Shown here: piece after piece, positions 17,614 to 25,163 of the stretch
Layout: each line of letters opens with the position of its first letter
Position numbering within the stretch: position 1 is the stretch's first letter
Virus record (IMG/VR): IMGVR_UViG_3300021964_012561
Span: 1 to 64,000 of that record
From: a virus
Length of the DNA stretch: 64,000 nt
Direction: 5' to 3' (one strand)
Translations under genes and position numbers: made by a program
Notes under the pieces: generated by a model
Told to the model about the DNA's origin: nothing
What the model saw: only the letters and a program-made list of their open reading frames with translations
The model's database searches: none

Positions 17614-18407
17614 TGGAATCTAAAAAAAACATTGCAATTTGCGCTTATGGCGAAGTCGGTAAAGAATTATCAAAATTTATTATTAGACAAAAAAGACAAA
17701 TTGAAAACATTAAATTTGTATGCTTATTAGGTAGAGATAAAAAATGTGAAGAAATTAAAAATCTTTATGATGATGCGAATATAAAAACTTTTAAAGACAT
17801 CAATGTAAATAGCGAAGAATTTAGAAAAACTATGTTAGAAAATAAAATTGACATAGTTTTTTTACTTTGGTGGCCAACTATAGTCAAGAAAATTTCAATA
17901 GAAACAGCAAAAATTGGTTTTGTTAATTTACACCCAAGTCTTTTGCCGTTTAATCGTGGAATGCATCCTTACTATTGGTCAATTGTTGAAAATACACCTG
18001 CAGGAGTGTCAATACATTTCATAAATAAGAACATAGATGAAGGCATGCTAATATGCCAAAAAGAAATCAATAAAAACATAACAATGACAGGAGAAAAACT
18101 ATACAGTTTGGCGCAAATTGAAATTATCAAGTTGTTTAAAAAAAACTATGTAAACATAATAAAAGGAGAGTACAATACAAAAGAAATTAAAAATAGTGAA
18201 GGTACTTTTCATTATAAAAAAGAATTAAACTTGCATTCAAAAATTGATCTAGAAAAAAAGTACAAAGCAATTGATTTAATTAACATTGTAAGGGCAAGAT
18301 CTTTTAATGGTAACCCTTCAAGTTTTTTTATTCATGAAGGAAAAAAATATTACATTAATATTAAAATAACTGAAGAGAAAAAAGATGAAAATAACAAAGA
18401 AGATTAA
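17613..18407 (+). CDS. Sugar N-formyltransferase (formyl-THF dependent)
   Basis: A 264-residue protein of the methionyl-tRNA formyltransferase superfamily, of the size of nucleotide-sugar N-formyltransferases. The catalytic triad is visible: Asn105 and His107 in NLHPSLLPFNRG and Asp142 in NIDEGM. The N-terminal NIAICAYGEVGKEL starts the Rossmann-like folate-binding domain. A separate C-terminal tRNA-binding domain is lacking, arguing against true Fmt. It would transfer formyl from N10-formyltetrahydrofolate to an amino sugar such as dTDP-Qui3N, Fuc3N or GDP-perosamine. Amino sugars could come from the DegT enzymes nearby. The end overlaps the next gene by 23 bases. Confidence 0.85.
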   Translation: MESKKNIAICAYGEVGKELSKFIIRQKRQIENIKFVCLLGRDKKCEEIKNLYDDANIKTFKDINVNSEEFRKTMLENKIDIVFLLWWPTIVKKISIETAKIGFVNLHPSLLPFNRGMHPYYWSIVENTPAGVSIHFINKNIDEGMLICQKEINKNITMTGEKLYSLAQIEIIKLFKKNYVNIIKGEYNTKEIKNSEGTFHYKKELNLHSKIDLEKKYKAIDLINIVRARSFNGNPSSFFIHEGKKYYINIKITEEKKDENNKED

Positions 18408-19044
18408 TGTACCTTTTCCTGCTTTAAGTATTGATGACTTTATACCAGATGTTGATTTAGTTAAAAAAGCAGCAAAATCATTTGATCAATTCAAAGATAA
18501 AGATTGGGTAAAGTACTCTAAAGAAGGAGGACAGGTCCAGTACTGTTCAAAAATACCTAGAAAGTCAACAAAAGAATCTTTAGCTTTATTAGACTACATT
18601 TCTGACAATTTTAAACCTGAAGATTATTTTCCAAACGAAAACAAAGTCTTTCCTGACTTAAATCATTATGGAGGAGGAATGATGCTTACTCCAAACTCTA
18701 AAAGCCAAGGAGGATATTTAGGCATGCACATTGATGCTGACATTCATGGTATCAATCGCAACTGGAAAAGAGAATACAGCGCTGTGCTTTGCATTTCTGA
18801 AGATTACGATGAAAGCTTTGATCTTTTAATTCACAACGGAAAGCAACACGACAGGTTGAAATACAAATTTAATCGTCTTAATGTTTTTAAATGTACTCCA
18901 AATTCTTGGCACGGATTTCCAACAATTACTTCTGGGTTCAATAGGAAAGTTTTAGGAGTGATGTTTTGGTCTATTATGAGCGAAGAACAAATTAAAAATG
19001 CTAGAGTAAAAGCAAAATTTAACAATAATTTAAAATTTGACTGA
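18385..19044 (+). CDS. 2-oxoglutarate/Fe(II)-dependent oxygenase
   Basis: A 219-residue protein of the prolyl-4-hydroxylase-like dioxygenase group. The iron-binding triad is visible: HxD as His115-Ile-Asp117 in LGMHIDADIHG, and the distal His176 in SWHGFPT, followed 11 residues later by Arg187 for the 2-oxoglutarate carboxylate. Family members hydroxylate proteins or small molecules. Its position between a sugar formyltransferase and an aminotransferase suggests a sugar or lipid substrate, but a virion protein could also be modified. The start at ATG 18385 lies inside the end of the previous gene. Confidence 0.8.
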   Translation: MKITKKINVPFPALSIDDFIPDVDLVKKAAKSFDQFKDKDWVKYSKEGGQVQYCSKIPRKSTKESLALLDYISDNFKPEDYFPNENKVFPDLNHYGGGMMLTPNSKSQGGYLGMHIDADIHGINRNWKREYSAVLCISEDYDESFDLLIHNGKQHDRLKYKFNRLNVFKCTPNSWHGFPTITSGFNRKVLGVMFWSIMSEEQIKNARVKAKFNNNLKFD

Positions 19045-19051
19045 GGATAAA

Positions 19052-20167
19052 ATGAAAAAAATATACGCAGCCGGAACTCACATAACCAGTCTAGAAGAAG
19101 AATATGTACTAGATGCCCTTAGGAATGGTTGGTACGGTAGTAAGAAATATTATTACTGCGAAAAATTAGAAAGTGAGTTTTCAAGTTATCATGACAGAAA
19201 ATATGGACTTATGACAACAAATTGTACTAGCGCATTACACCTCATTCTTGCAGGATTAGGAATAGGCCCGGGAGATGAAGTTTTGGTACCTGAGTGCACT
19301 TGGATAGCATCTGCATCGCCTATTACATATCTTGGGGCAAAACCGGTTTTTTGTGACATTCAAAAAGAAACGTGGTGTTTATGCCCAAAATCAGTTGAAA
19401 AATCAATAACAAAAAAAACTAAAGCAGTAATTGCTGTTGATTTATTTGGAAACATGCCAAATATGAAAGAATTGTCTGAGATCTGCAAGAAGCACAATGT
19501 CTATCTTATTGAAGATGCCGCTGAAGCTTTAGGTTCAAGTTACTATGGAACTAAAGCTGGAAAGTTTGGAATAGCATCAACGTTTAGTTTTCACAATACA
19601 AAAACAATGAGTACAGGTGAAGGAGGTATGTTACTTCTAGATGATGAGGAACTATATAAAAGGTGTGTAAAGTTAAGAGATCATGGAAGAGGCCCGGACA
19701 CAAAACCATATTTTAATGATATAGTCGGTTATAAGTTTATGCCTTTTAATCTTCAGGCTGCGCTAGGCTTGGCGCAGTTTCACAGAGTAGATGAACTAAT
19801 AGGATTTAAAAGGCATCACTTGAATATGTACAAAGAACACCTGAAGGGTTTGTCTTTAACTTTTAATTACGAGTCTGAAGATGTGGTCAATGGCGCTTGG
19901 ATAACTGCGATGGTTATTGATAAAAAATACAAAATAACAAAACAAGAATTTATTGAAAAAATGAATAGTTTTAATATACCGGTAAGACCTTTCTTTTATC
20001 CGCTTTCTAGTATTCCTGCTTTTAATATGAAAGACACTTATCAAGAAAAAAATAAAGTAAGTTATGACGTTTCATCAAGGGGTGTTAATTTACCTGGCGC
20101 TCCAAATCTTACTGATGAGTCAATTACCTTTATTTGCAGTAAAATCAAGGAGGTGCTAAGAGCATGA
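19052..20167 (+). CDS. DegT/DnrJ/EryC1 aminotransferase (perosamine synthase-like)
   Basis: A 371-residue full-length PLP-dependent sugar aminotransferase. The PLP-binding Lys184 is in FSFHNTKTMSTGEGGM, the Asp for the pyridine nitrogen is in LIEDAAEALGS near 153-163, and TTNCTSALHLILAGLGIGPG at 55-74 is the substrate and phosphate region. HNTKTMSTGE is closest to perosamine synthase (Per/RfbE) patterns, so a 4-amino-4,6-dideoxysugar is a reasonable product. FdtB/QdtB (3-amino) activity is the alternative. ATG 19052 with GAGGA upstream is preferred over the TTG at 19037. It overlaps the next DegT-like gene by 4 bases. Confidence 0.85.
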   Translation: MKKIYAAGTHITSLEEEYVLDALRNGWYGSKKYYYCEKLESEFSSYHDRKYGLMTTNCTSALHLILAGLGIGPGDEVLVPECTWIASASPITYLGAKPVFCDIQKETWCLCPKSVEKSITKKTKAVIAVDLFGNMPNMKELSEICKKHNVYLIEDAAEALGSSYYGTKAGKFGIASTFSFHNTKTMSTGEGGMLLLDDEELYKRCVKLRDHGRGPDTKPYFNDIVGYKFMPFNLQAALGLAQFHRVDELIGFKRHHLNMYKEHLKGLSLTFNYESEDVVNGAWITAMVIDKKYKITKQEFIEKMNSFNIPVRPFFYPLSSIPAFNMKDTYQEKNKVSYDVSSRGVNLPGAPNLTDESITFICSKIKEVLRA

Positions 20168-21093
20168 TAAATTTATTTAATATTAACAATTACAAAGTTG
20201 ATATATCAAAATTTGGAAATCATCTTCACGGAAAAGTAGTAAGTGATTTTGAAAATAGTTTCGCTAATTATGTCGGTGCAAAATATGCATGCTCAGTATC
20301 TAGTGCGACTAATGCCATTTTTCTAATTTTCGAAGGTAAAGAAGAGCTAGTTAAAGTTCCTAGCATGTTACCTCCTGTTGTTAACAACGCTTTAATAAAA
20401 GCCGGAAATAAAATAGATTATACAGATAATGTTGATTGGGTAGGTGATTCTTACGTTTTGCACCATTTTAAAAATTACAAAGTAATAGACTCTGCTCAAA
20501 AAGTAGAAAAAGATCAATTTAAAAAAGAGGCAAATCCTGATGATCTGATGCTATTTAGTTTTTATCCTACAAAACCTGTAGGGAGTATTGATGGTGGAAT
20601 AATTGTTTCAAATGATTATGAAAAAATAAAGTACTATAAAGAAGCTACCTTGAACGGAATGAGTTTCTCCAATAACAATTGGGAAAGAAAAATTAAATTT
20701 CCTGGATGGAAAATGTATATGAATTCTTTTCAAGCCTATATTGCAATGAAAAATTTAAAAAAGTTAGATGAAAAGAAAAAATTATTAAAAAAAGTTAGAG
20801 AATCTTACAATAAGTCGTTTAAATACGAAAATACTAGTGAACATCTGTACAGACTAAACGTAAGCAACAGAGAAAAGTTTATTCAAATACTAAAAGCAGA
20901 AAAAATAACTTGCGGTATACATTATAAGGCTAATCATAATAATGATGTTTATAAGTTTAATAAAAATTATGACTTGCCAAAAACAGAAAAATTTGAAAAA
21001 CTAACAGTCTCTATTCCTTTTCATGAAAAATTAAAACAAAAAGAAATAAAAAAGATAATCAGTGTTGTTAAAAGCACTGGCCTGTTAGTGTAA
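20164..21093 (+). CDS. Divergent, shortened DegT-family aminotransferase
   Basis: At 309 residues this is about 60 shorter than usual DegT enzymes. It keeps FSFYPTKPVGSIDGG with the PLP Lys at about 137, VIDSAQ near 107-112 in place of the usual EDAAQ, and CSVSSATNAIFLIF near 43-56 as the substrate-binding start. Several middle-domain segments are shortened, and the sugar nucleotide phosphate region is poorly conserved. It follows a full-length DegT gene with a 4-base overlap, so the two may act together or on different ketosugars. It is probably active, since the Lys and the Asp are kept, but the reaction is uncertain. Confidence 0.7.
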   Translation: MINLFNINNYKVDISKFGNHLHGKVVSDFENSFANYVGAKYACSVSSATNAIFLIFEGKEELVKVPSMLPPVVNNALIKAGNKIDYTDNVDWVGDSYVLHHFKNYKVIDSAQKVEKDQFKKEANPDDLMLFSFYPTKPVGSIDGGIIVSNDYEKIKYYKEATLNGMSFSNNNWERKIKFPGWKMYMNSFQAYIAMKNLKKLDEKKKLLKKVRESYNKSFKYENTSEHLYRLNVSNREKFIQILKAEKITCGIHYKANHNNDVYKFNKNYDLPKTEKFEKLTVSIPFHEKLKQKEIKKIISVVKSTGLLV

Positions 21094-21111
21094 TTCAAAA
21101 AGGAATAAAAA

Positions 21112-22344
21112 ATGATTTGCTTTGATTCTAAGCGTACAATAGACATTATTTTAAATAACATTTCTGACCTGAATAAAAAATGGGGTCATAGAAAAGATGA
21201 CATTTTTTTAAAACTAAATGATCAAAATAAAGAACATTTTTTTAAAGAAAAAGATCATCAAATCATCTGGAAAGAAACAGAAGAATCTTGCAATAAAAAA
21301 CTAAACGTTTTGTTTGCACATTTTAGTTTGTCTAAATATGAAATGGAAGCTATTGAAATGCCACTTTATGCTTCTAAATATTTTAACAATAAAGATACTA
21401 ATATAGACATATGTTATTTTGATTCTAGAGGAAATATAACGCAAGATAGAAGCAAAGTATATGTACAGTCTGCTAAAAGCGGTAAAAAAACTATACCTAA
21501 GACAGACAAAGAATTTCTAAAAAGTTATGATTTGCTTATAACTCGATCAAGCACGCTCAAAAGGCTTAGATCGTCTTTGCCAGAAGTTTATAATACTTGC
21601 GACTATAAAGTTAACATTCAAACAAACAATCATATTGATTGCATTGGAATTGGAGAAGACTACGCTTTTTGCTACACAGACTTTTTTGCACCGGCTGGTA
21701 GGAAATTTTTAAATGGCGCAAACGCAATTTTAGAAAAACCTAATTTTCATAAATTTAACATTGTTGTAATTGTAGGATCAGTTGTCTGGTGGAAAGGTCA
21801 AAAAGAGTGGATTAATAACATTGATCCATTACTATTGAAAGACTATATTGTTTTAATTTTAGGCCCAGTTAAATATCAAAACTATTTTGTAGATCTTTTA
21901 AACGAAGCAAAAAAGAAAAACATTGACCTGCTATACTCTGACTATGTACATCCAGACTTTTTGTGCGACGTTTTATGTTTTTCAAAGATAAGTGTAATGA
22001 ACCCTTTTATGGAGCCTCCACATCAATTAGCTTTAGGGCCGGCAAGAACTGTTGGAGAATCTATAGCTTGCAGAAACATCTGCATACATGGTTGGGCCAA
22101 CGATCCAGTCAACGGTAGAAAGAGTAATGGTAAAAACATTTCAATTCCAAGCGAATGGAAAGATTTTGTAATCATGTATGACAATGAAAACAATCAGAAT
22201 TCATCTTACTTTTACAACCAAGCATTAGAAAAAGCTAAACAGTTGAATTATAAAAACATAGACTTTGAAAATCAAATAACAGTAGAAGAAAAAAGTGATC
22301 AAATTTTTAAAAAATGTATAGGTTTGCTAAATGATAAAAAATAA
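21112..22344 (+). CDS. Probable GT-B glycosyltransferase (GT4-like)
   Basis: A 410-residue soluble protein. The second domain opens with FNIVVIVGSVVWWKGQKEW near 218-236, a strand-turn-helix typical of GT4 donor domains (the WKG is often involved in phosphate binding). SVMNPFMEPPHQLALGPART near 299-318 resembles the C-terminal substrate loop, followed by VGESIACRNICIHGW, equivalent to the ExxAxGxPV region. The N-terminal domain is divergent. A RBS-like AAAGGAA precedes the ATG. The end overlaps the next formyltransferase gene by 14 bases. Family call is tentative. Confidence 0.6.
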   Translation: MICFDSKRTIDIILNNISDLNKKWGHRKDDIFLKLNDQNKEHFFKEKDHQIIWKETEESCNKKLNVLFAHFSLSKYEMEAIEMPLYASKYFNNKDTNIDICYFDSRGNITQDRSKVYVQSAKSGKKTIPKTDKEFLKSYDLLITRSSTLKRLRSSLPEVYNTCDYKVNIQTNNHIDCIGIGEDYAFCYTDFFAPAGRKFLNGANAILEKPNFHKFNIVVIVGSVVWWKGQKEWINNIDPLLLKDYIVLILGPVKYQNYFVDLLNEAKKKNIDLLYSDYVHPDFLCDVLCFSKISVMNPFMEPPHQLALGPARTVGESIACRNICIHGWANDPVNGRKSNGKNISIPSEWKDFVIMYDNENNQNSSYFYNQALEKAKQLNYKNIDFENQITVEEKSDQIFKKCIGLLNDKK

Positions 22345-23044
22345 AATTGGTGTTTTTGCTTATAACTGGCCTCACCTTAAAACTCAGCAAGGATTAATTA
22401 ATATGTGTATGTCAGGATTTAAACCTGAGATTGTTTTTGGTGCCGACCCAGTAGAATTAAAGTTTTATAAATCAAAAATTAGAATAACACCTAAAGATTT
22501 GTATTTACACAATACTAAAGATATATGTGAATTTTACAACATACCCTATGTTGTTGTCAAACATAACAGCAAAGAATGTATGGAATTAATAAAAGAAAAT
22601 AAATTAGACTTAGGAGTAATTTTAGGGGCAAGAATTTTAAAAAAATACATTATTGATTCTTTTAAAGTTGGCGTAATTAATGCGCATCCCGGTTTATTGC
22701 CTGAAAATAGAGGTTTAGATACAATTAAGTGGGCAATAATCAAAGGGCTGGACCAAGGTGTTACTTGTCATTTTGTTGATCATAAAATAGACATAGGTAG
22801 AGAAATTGTAAAAGAAAAAATAAATGTTTATAATGATGATACATTAATTGACATTTACTTAAGAATACAGGCAAAAGAACAAAAAATGATAATTGATTCA
22901 TTAAAAAAAGTTATGCACAATAAAGATTTACATTCTTTTAAAAAGTTGACAACTGGAAACAATTACCATAAATCAGTTCCGCCTGACTTAGAAGAAAATT
23001 TGTTTGATTATTTTGTTAAGTATAAAAGTAATTATGGAGAATAA
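22331..23044 (+). CDS. Second formyltransferase-fold sugar N-formyltransferase
   Basis: A 237-residue formyltransferase-family protein, distinct from the one at 17613. The catalytic Asn117 and His119 are in NAHPGLLPENRG, and Asp154 in HKIDIG completes the triad. The N-terminal part is atypical: YNWPHLKTQQ replaces the usual GxGxxG start, and residues 40-75 have an insert. Two formyltransferases in one cluster suggest two different amino sugars, or a diformylated sugar. It needs N10-formyl-THF from the host. The protein ends just before the third DegT gene. Confidence 0.8.
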   Translation: MIKNKIGVFAYNWPHLKTQQGLINMCMSGFKPEIVFGADPVELKFYKSKIRITPKDLYLHNTKDICEFYNIPYVVVKHNSKECMELIKENKLDLGVILGARILKKYIIDSFKVGVINAHPGLLPENRGLDTIKWAIIKGLDQGVTCHFVDHKIDIGREIVKEKINVYNDDTLIDIYLRIQAKEQKMIIDSLKKVMHNKDLHSFKKLTTGNNYHKSVPPDLEENLFDYFVKYKSNYGE

Positions 23045-23848
23045 ATGCCCCAGATTATAAGAGACATTTTTGAAAATTACGTAAAAGAAAGATTTGATTT
23101 AAAAGATTGCATAGCAGTAAATAATGGAACAAGTGCTTTAATTGCACCCCTATGGTCAATGGAACTAAATCCTGAAGATGAAATAATTACAACACCATTT
23201 ACATTTATTGCAACTTCAAATGCAATAATAATCGCCGGTGGTAAGCCAGTTTTTGTCGACATTGATCCTAAAACTTACCTTATTGATCCGGAAAAAATTG
23301 AAGCTGCGATTACAAAAAATACAAAAGCAATTATGCCTGTTCATTTGTACGGCAGAGTTTGCGACATGGAAAAAATTAATGCTATAGCTGAAAAACATAA
23401 TTTAGTTGTAATAGAAGATACGGCACAAGGATTTGGAGCAACATGTCACTGTGGGAAACATGCAGGAATGATGTCAGATGCAGGAACTTTTTCATTTTAC
23501 AAAACAAAAAACATATCAACATTCGAAGGTGGAATGATTTGCATTCCAAAAAGTTCCAAGCTAGATGCAAAAAAAATAAGATCAATTTGCAATCAAGGTC
23601 AAGACGGTAGGTATAATCATGTTCATATTGGTTTTAATTTTAGGTTGGCTGAACCTCTTTGCCTCATGGCATATGAACAAATAAAGCTTCACATGACAGG
23701 TATCAAGGCAGAGCTAGGCATTCGAGGACCTAAACAAGGACATTATCCTAACGTAGTTTATGAACAACCTATTTACAAGAAAAAAGGAATAACAGGAAAT
23801 TGTCCAATTGCAGAAAAAGTTGCTAAAAAAATTAGGGAAAACATTTAA
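23045..23848 (+). CDS. Internally shortened DegT/DnrJ aminotransferase
   Basis: At 267 residues this is about 100 shorter than usual. The large domain is well preserved: VNNGTSALIAPLWSM near 25-39, VIEDTAQGFGA near 122-132 and FSFYKTKNISTFEGGM with PLP Lys155 near 149-164. After FNFRLAEPLCLMAYEQIKLH near 199-218 the sequence jumps to a tail, YPNVVYEQPIYKKKG...NCPIAEKVAKKI, that normally lies about 120 residues further on. Most of the small domain is therefore missing while both ends are kept, consistent with an in-frame internal deletion. Active-site Lys and Asp remain, but domain closure would be altered, so function is uncertain. Confidence 0.75.
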   Translation: MPQIIRDIFENYVKERFDLKDCIAVNNGTSALIAPLWSMELNPEDEIITTPFTFIATSNAIIIAGGKPVFVDIDPKTYLIDPEKIEAAITKNTKAIMPVHLYGRVCDMEKINAIAEKHNLVVIEDTAQGFGATCHCGKHAGMMSDAGTFSFYKTKNISTFEGGMICIPKSSKLDAKKIRSICNQGQDGRYNHVHIGFNFRLAEPLCLMAYEQIKLHMTGIKAELGIRGPKQGHYPNVVYEQPIYKKKGITGNCPIAEKVAKKIRENI

Positions 23849-24540
23849 TGTCAATTGTAGGAATACATCAACCAAACTTCATGCCTTGGATAGGTTATTT
23901 TAAAAAAATCTCAGAGAGTGACAAGTTTATTTTTTTAGACAGTGTCAAATGTTCAAAAAATTCTTATTTTAACAGAAATAAATTTTCAACATCAAAAAAA
24001 TTTGACAATTCTTTTTGGCTTTCTTGCCCAATTAAAAAAGATTCATACAAAAAAAATTTATCTGATGTTGTTTCAAGTTCTGAGTTTTTACAAAAGCATG
24101 TAAGACATTTAAAAATGAGACATTCAAAAACAAAAGAGTCAGAATATTTTAAAGAAATTATAGAGACATACAGTAAATTTAGTGCTAATGATCATTTTAA
24201 AGTTGCAGATTTTAATATAGAAATTATAAAACTAACATGCAGCTTTTTAGATATTAAAACAAAATTTTTTTTATCATCTTCGATTGATCATGATCAATCT
24301 AAATCCAAGCAATTATTATTAATAGAATTGATTAAAAGACTAGAAGGTAAAAAATATATGTCTGGGACAGGAGCAAAAGCTTATCAACAAGATGATCTTT
24401 TTTTAAAAGAATCAATTAATTTACAATATTGCAAAAACGTTAAAAATAAGTCTATTTTAATCAATGAAGAAAATGTCAGCATGATTGATTTAATTTTACA
24501 CTTTGGGTTAGATAAATGCAAAAAGATGATTTTAGCTTAA
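23848..24540 (+). CDS. WbqC-like family protein
   Basis: A 230-residue protein of the WbqC-like family (PF08889), frequently found in O-antigen and glycan loci beside DegT and formyltransferase genes. The diagnostic N-terminus is IVGIHQPNFMPWIGYFKKI (3-21), then FIFLDSVKCSKNSYFNRN near 32-49, and the C-terminal KYMSGTGAKAYQ near 169-180. The precise reaction is not established; involvement in amide formation or sugar modification is suggested by context. The ATG overlaps the preceding TAA by one base, and its own end overlaps the next gene by 25 bases. Confidence 0.85.
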   Translation: MSIVGIHQPNFMPWIGYFKKISESDKFIFLDSVKCSKNSYFNRNKFSTSKKFDNSFWLSCPIKKDSYKKNLSDVVSSSEFLQKHVRHLKMRHSKTKESEYFKEIIETYSKFSANDHFKVADFNIEIIKLTCSFLDIKTKFFLSSSIDHDQSKSKQLLLIELIKRLEGKKYMSGTGAKAYQQDDLFLKESINLQYCKNVKNKSILINEENVSMIDLILHFGLDKCKKMILA

Positions 24541-25157
24541 AAAATTATAAAAGATGCCTAGAAAAATCTATATCACTAGGTTATAATTTTTTCACATTAG
24601 ATGACTATTTCAACAATAAAGACATGTCAGATAAAAAAATAATTTTGCGTCATGACGTAGATACACAACTTGATATTGCTTTAGAAATGTCAGAAATTGA
24701 AAAAAACTTAAACGTTAGTTCTACATATTTTATAAGGATTCACTCTCATTCTTACAACCTTTTATGCATCAAAGATCTTTCAAAAATTAAAAAATTAATT
24801 AAAAATTCTCACGAGGTTGGTTTTCATTATGAGTCTGATTTTTATTTGTTGAACAACAAAAGCATTAACAAGTCTATTGATCTTGAAATTTCTTTAATAG
24901 AATATTTTTGCAACATAAAAATCAAAACAATTTGCCCACATGAACCAACAAGAACAAATTGTTTTGATTTAGAAAATGTTAGTTACAATCAAGCTTACGA
25001 TAGCAATCTTTTAAAACAATATAAATACATATCAGATAGTAGCTGTAGATGGAGAGATGGTTCTTTTTATGAAAATATTTGTGCCGGACACAAAAATTTG
25101 TATATTTTAACGCACCCTTATTGGTGGTATAATAATTCACCTATTGAAAACTATTGA
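24516..25157 (+). CDS. Polysaccharide deacetylase-like protein (CE4/NodB-type)
   Basis: A 213-residue protein. IILRHDVDTQLD at about 42-53 carries the first CE4 motif (Asp47 and Asp49 in HDVD), and EVGFHYE at 100-106 is close to the second motif region, with His104 as a metal ligand candidate. CE4 enzymes remove N- or O-acetyl groups from glycans or from sugar precursors. The classical HxxxH metal motif is not seen, so it may be a divergent member, like the deacetylase-like proteins common in capsule and O-antigen loci. No signal peptide is visible, so the substrate would be cytoplasmic. The start at ATG 24516 lies inside the WbqC-like gene. Confidence 0.7.
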   Translation: MQKDDFSLKNYKRCLEKSISLGYNFFTLDDYFNNKDMSDKKIILRHDVDTQLDIALEMSEIEKNLNVSSTYFIRIHSHSYNLLCIKDLSKIKKLIKNSHEVGFHYESDFYLLNNKSINKSIDLEISLIEYFCNIKIKTICPHEPTRTNCFDLENVSYNQAYDSNLLKQYKYISDSSCRWRDGSFYENICAGHKNLYILTHPYWWYNNSPIENY

Positions 25158-25163
25158 GGTAAT

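Noticed and set aside
23045-23848. Frameshift as the cause of the short DegT gene
   Set aside because: The C-terminal tail is read in the same frame as the N-terminus, so an in-frame deletion fits better than a frameshift.
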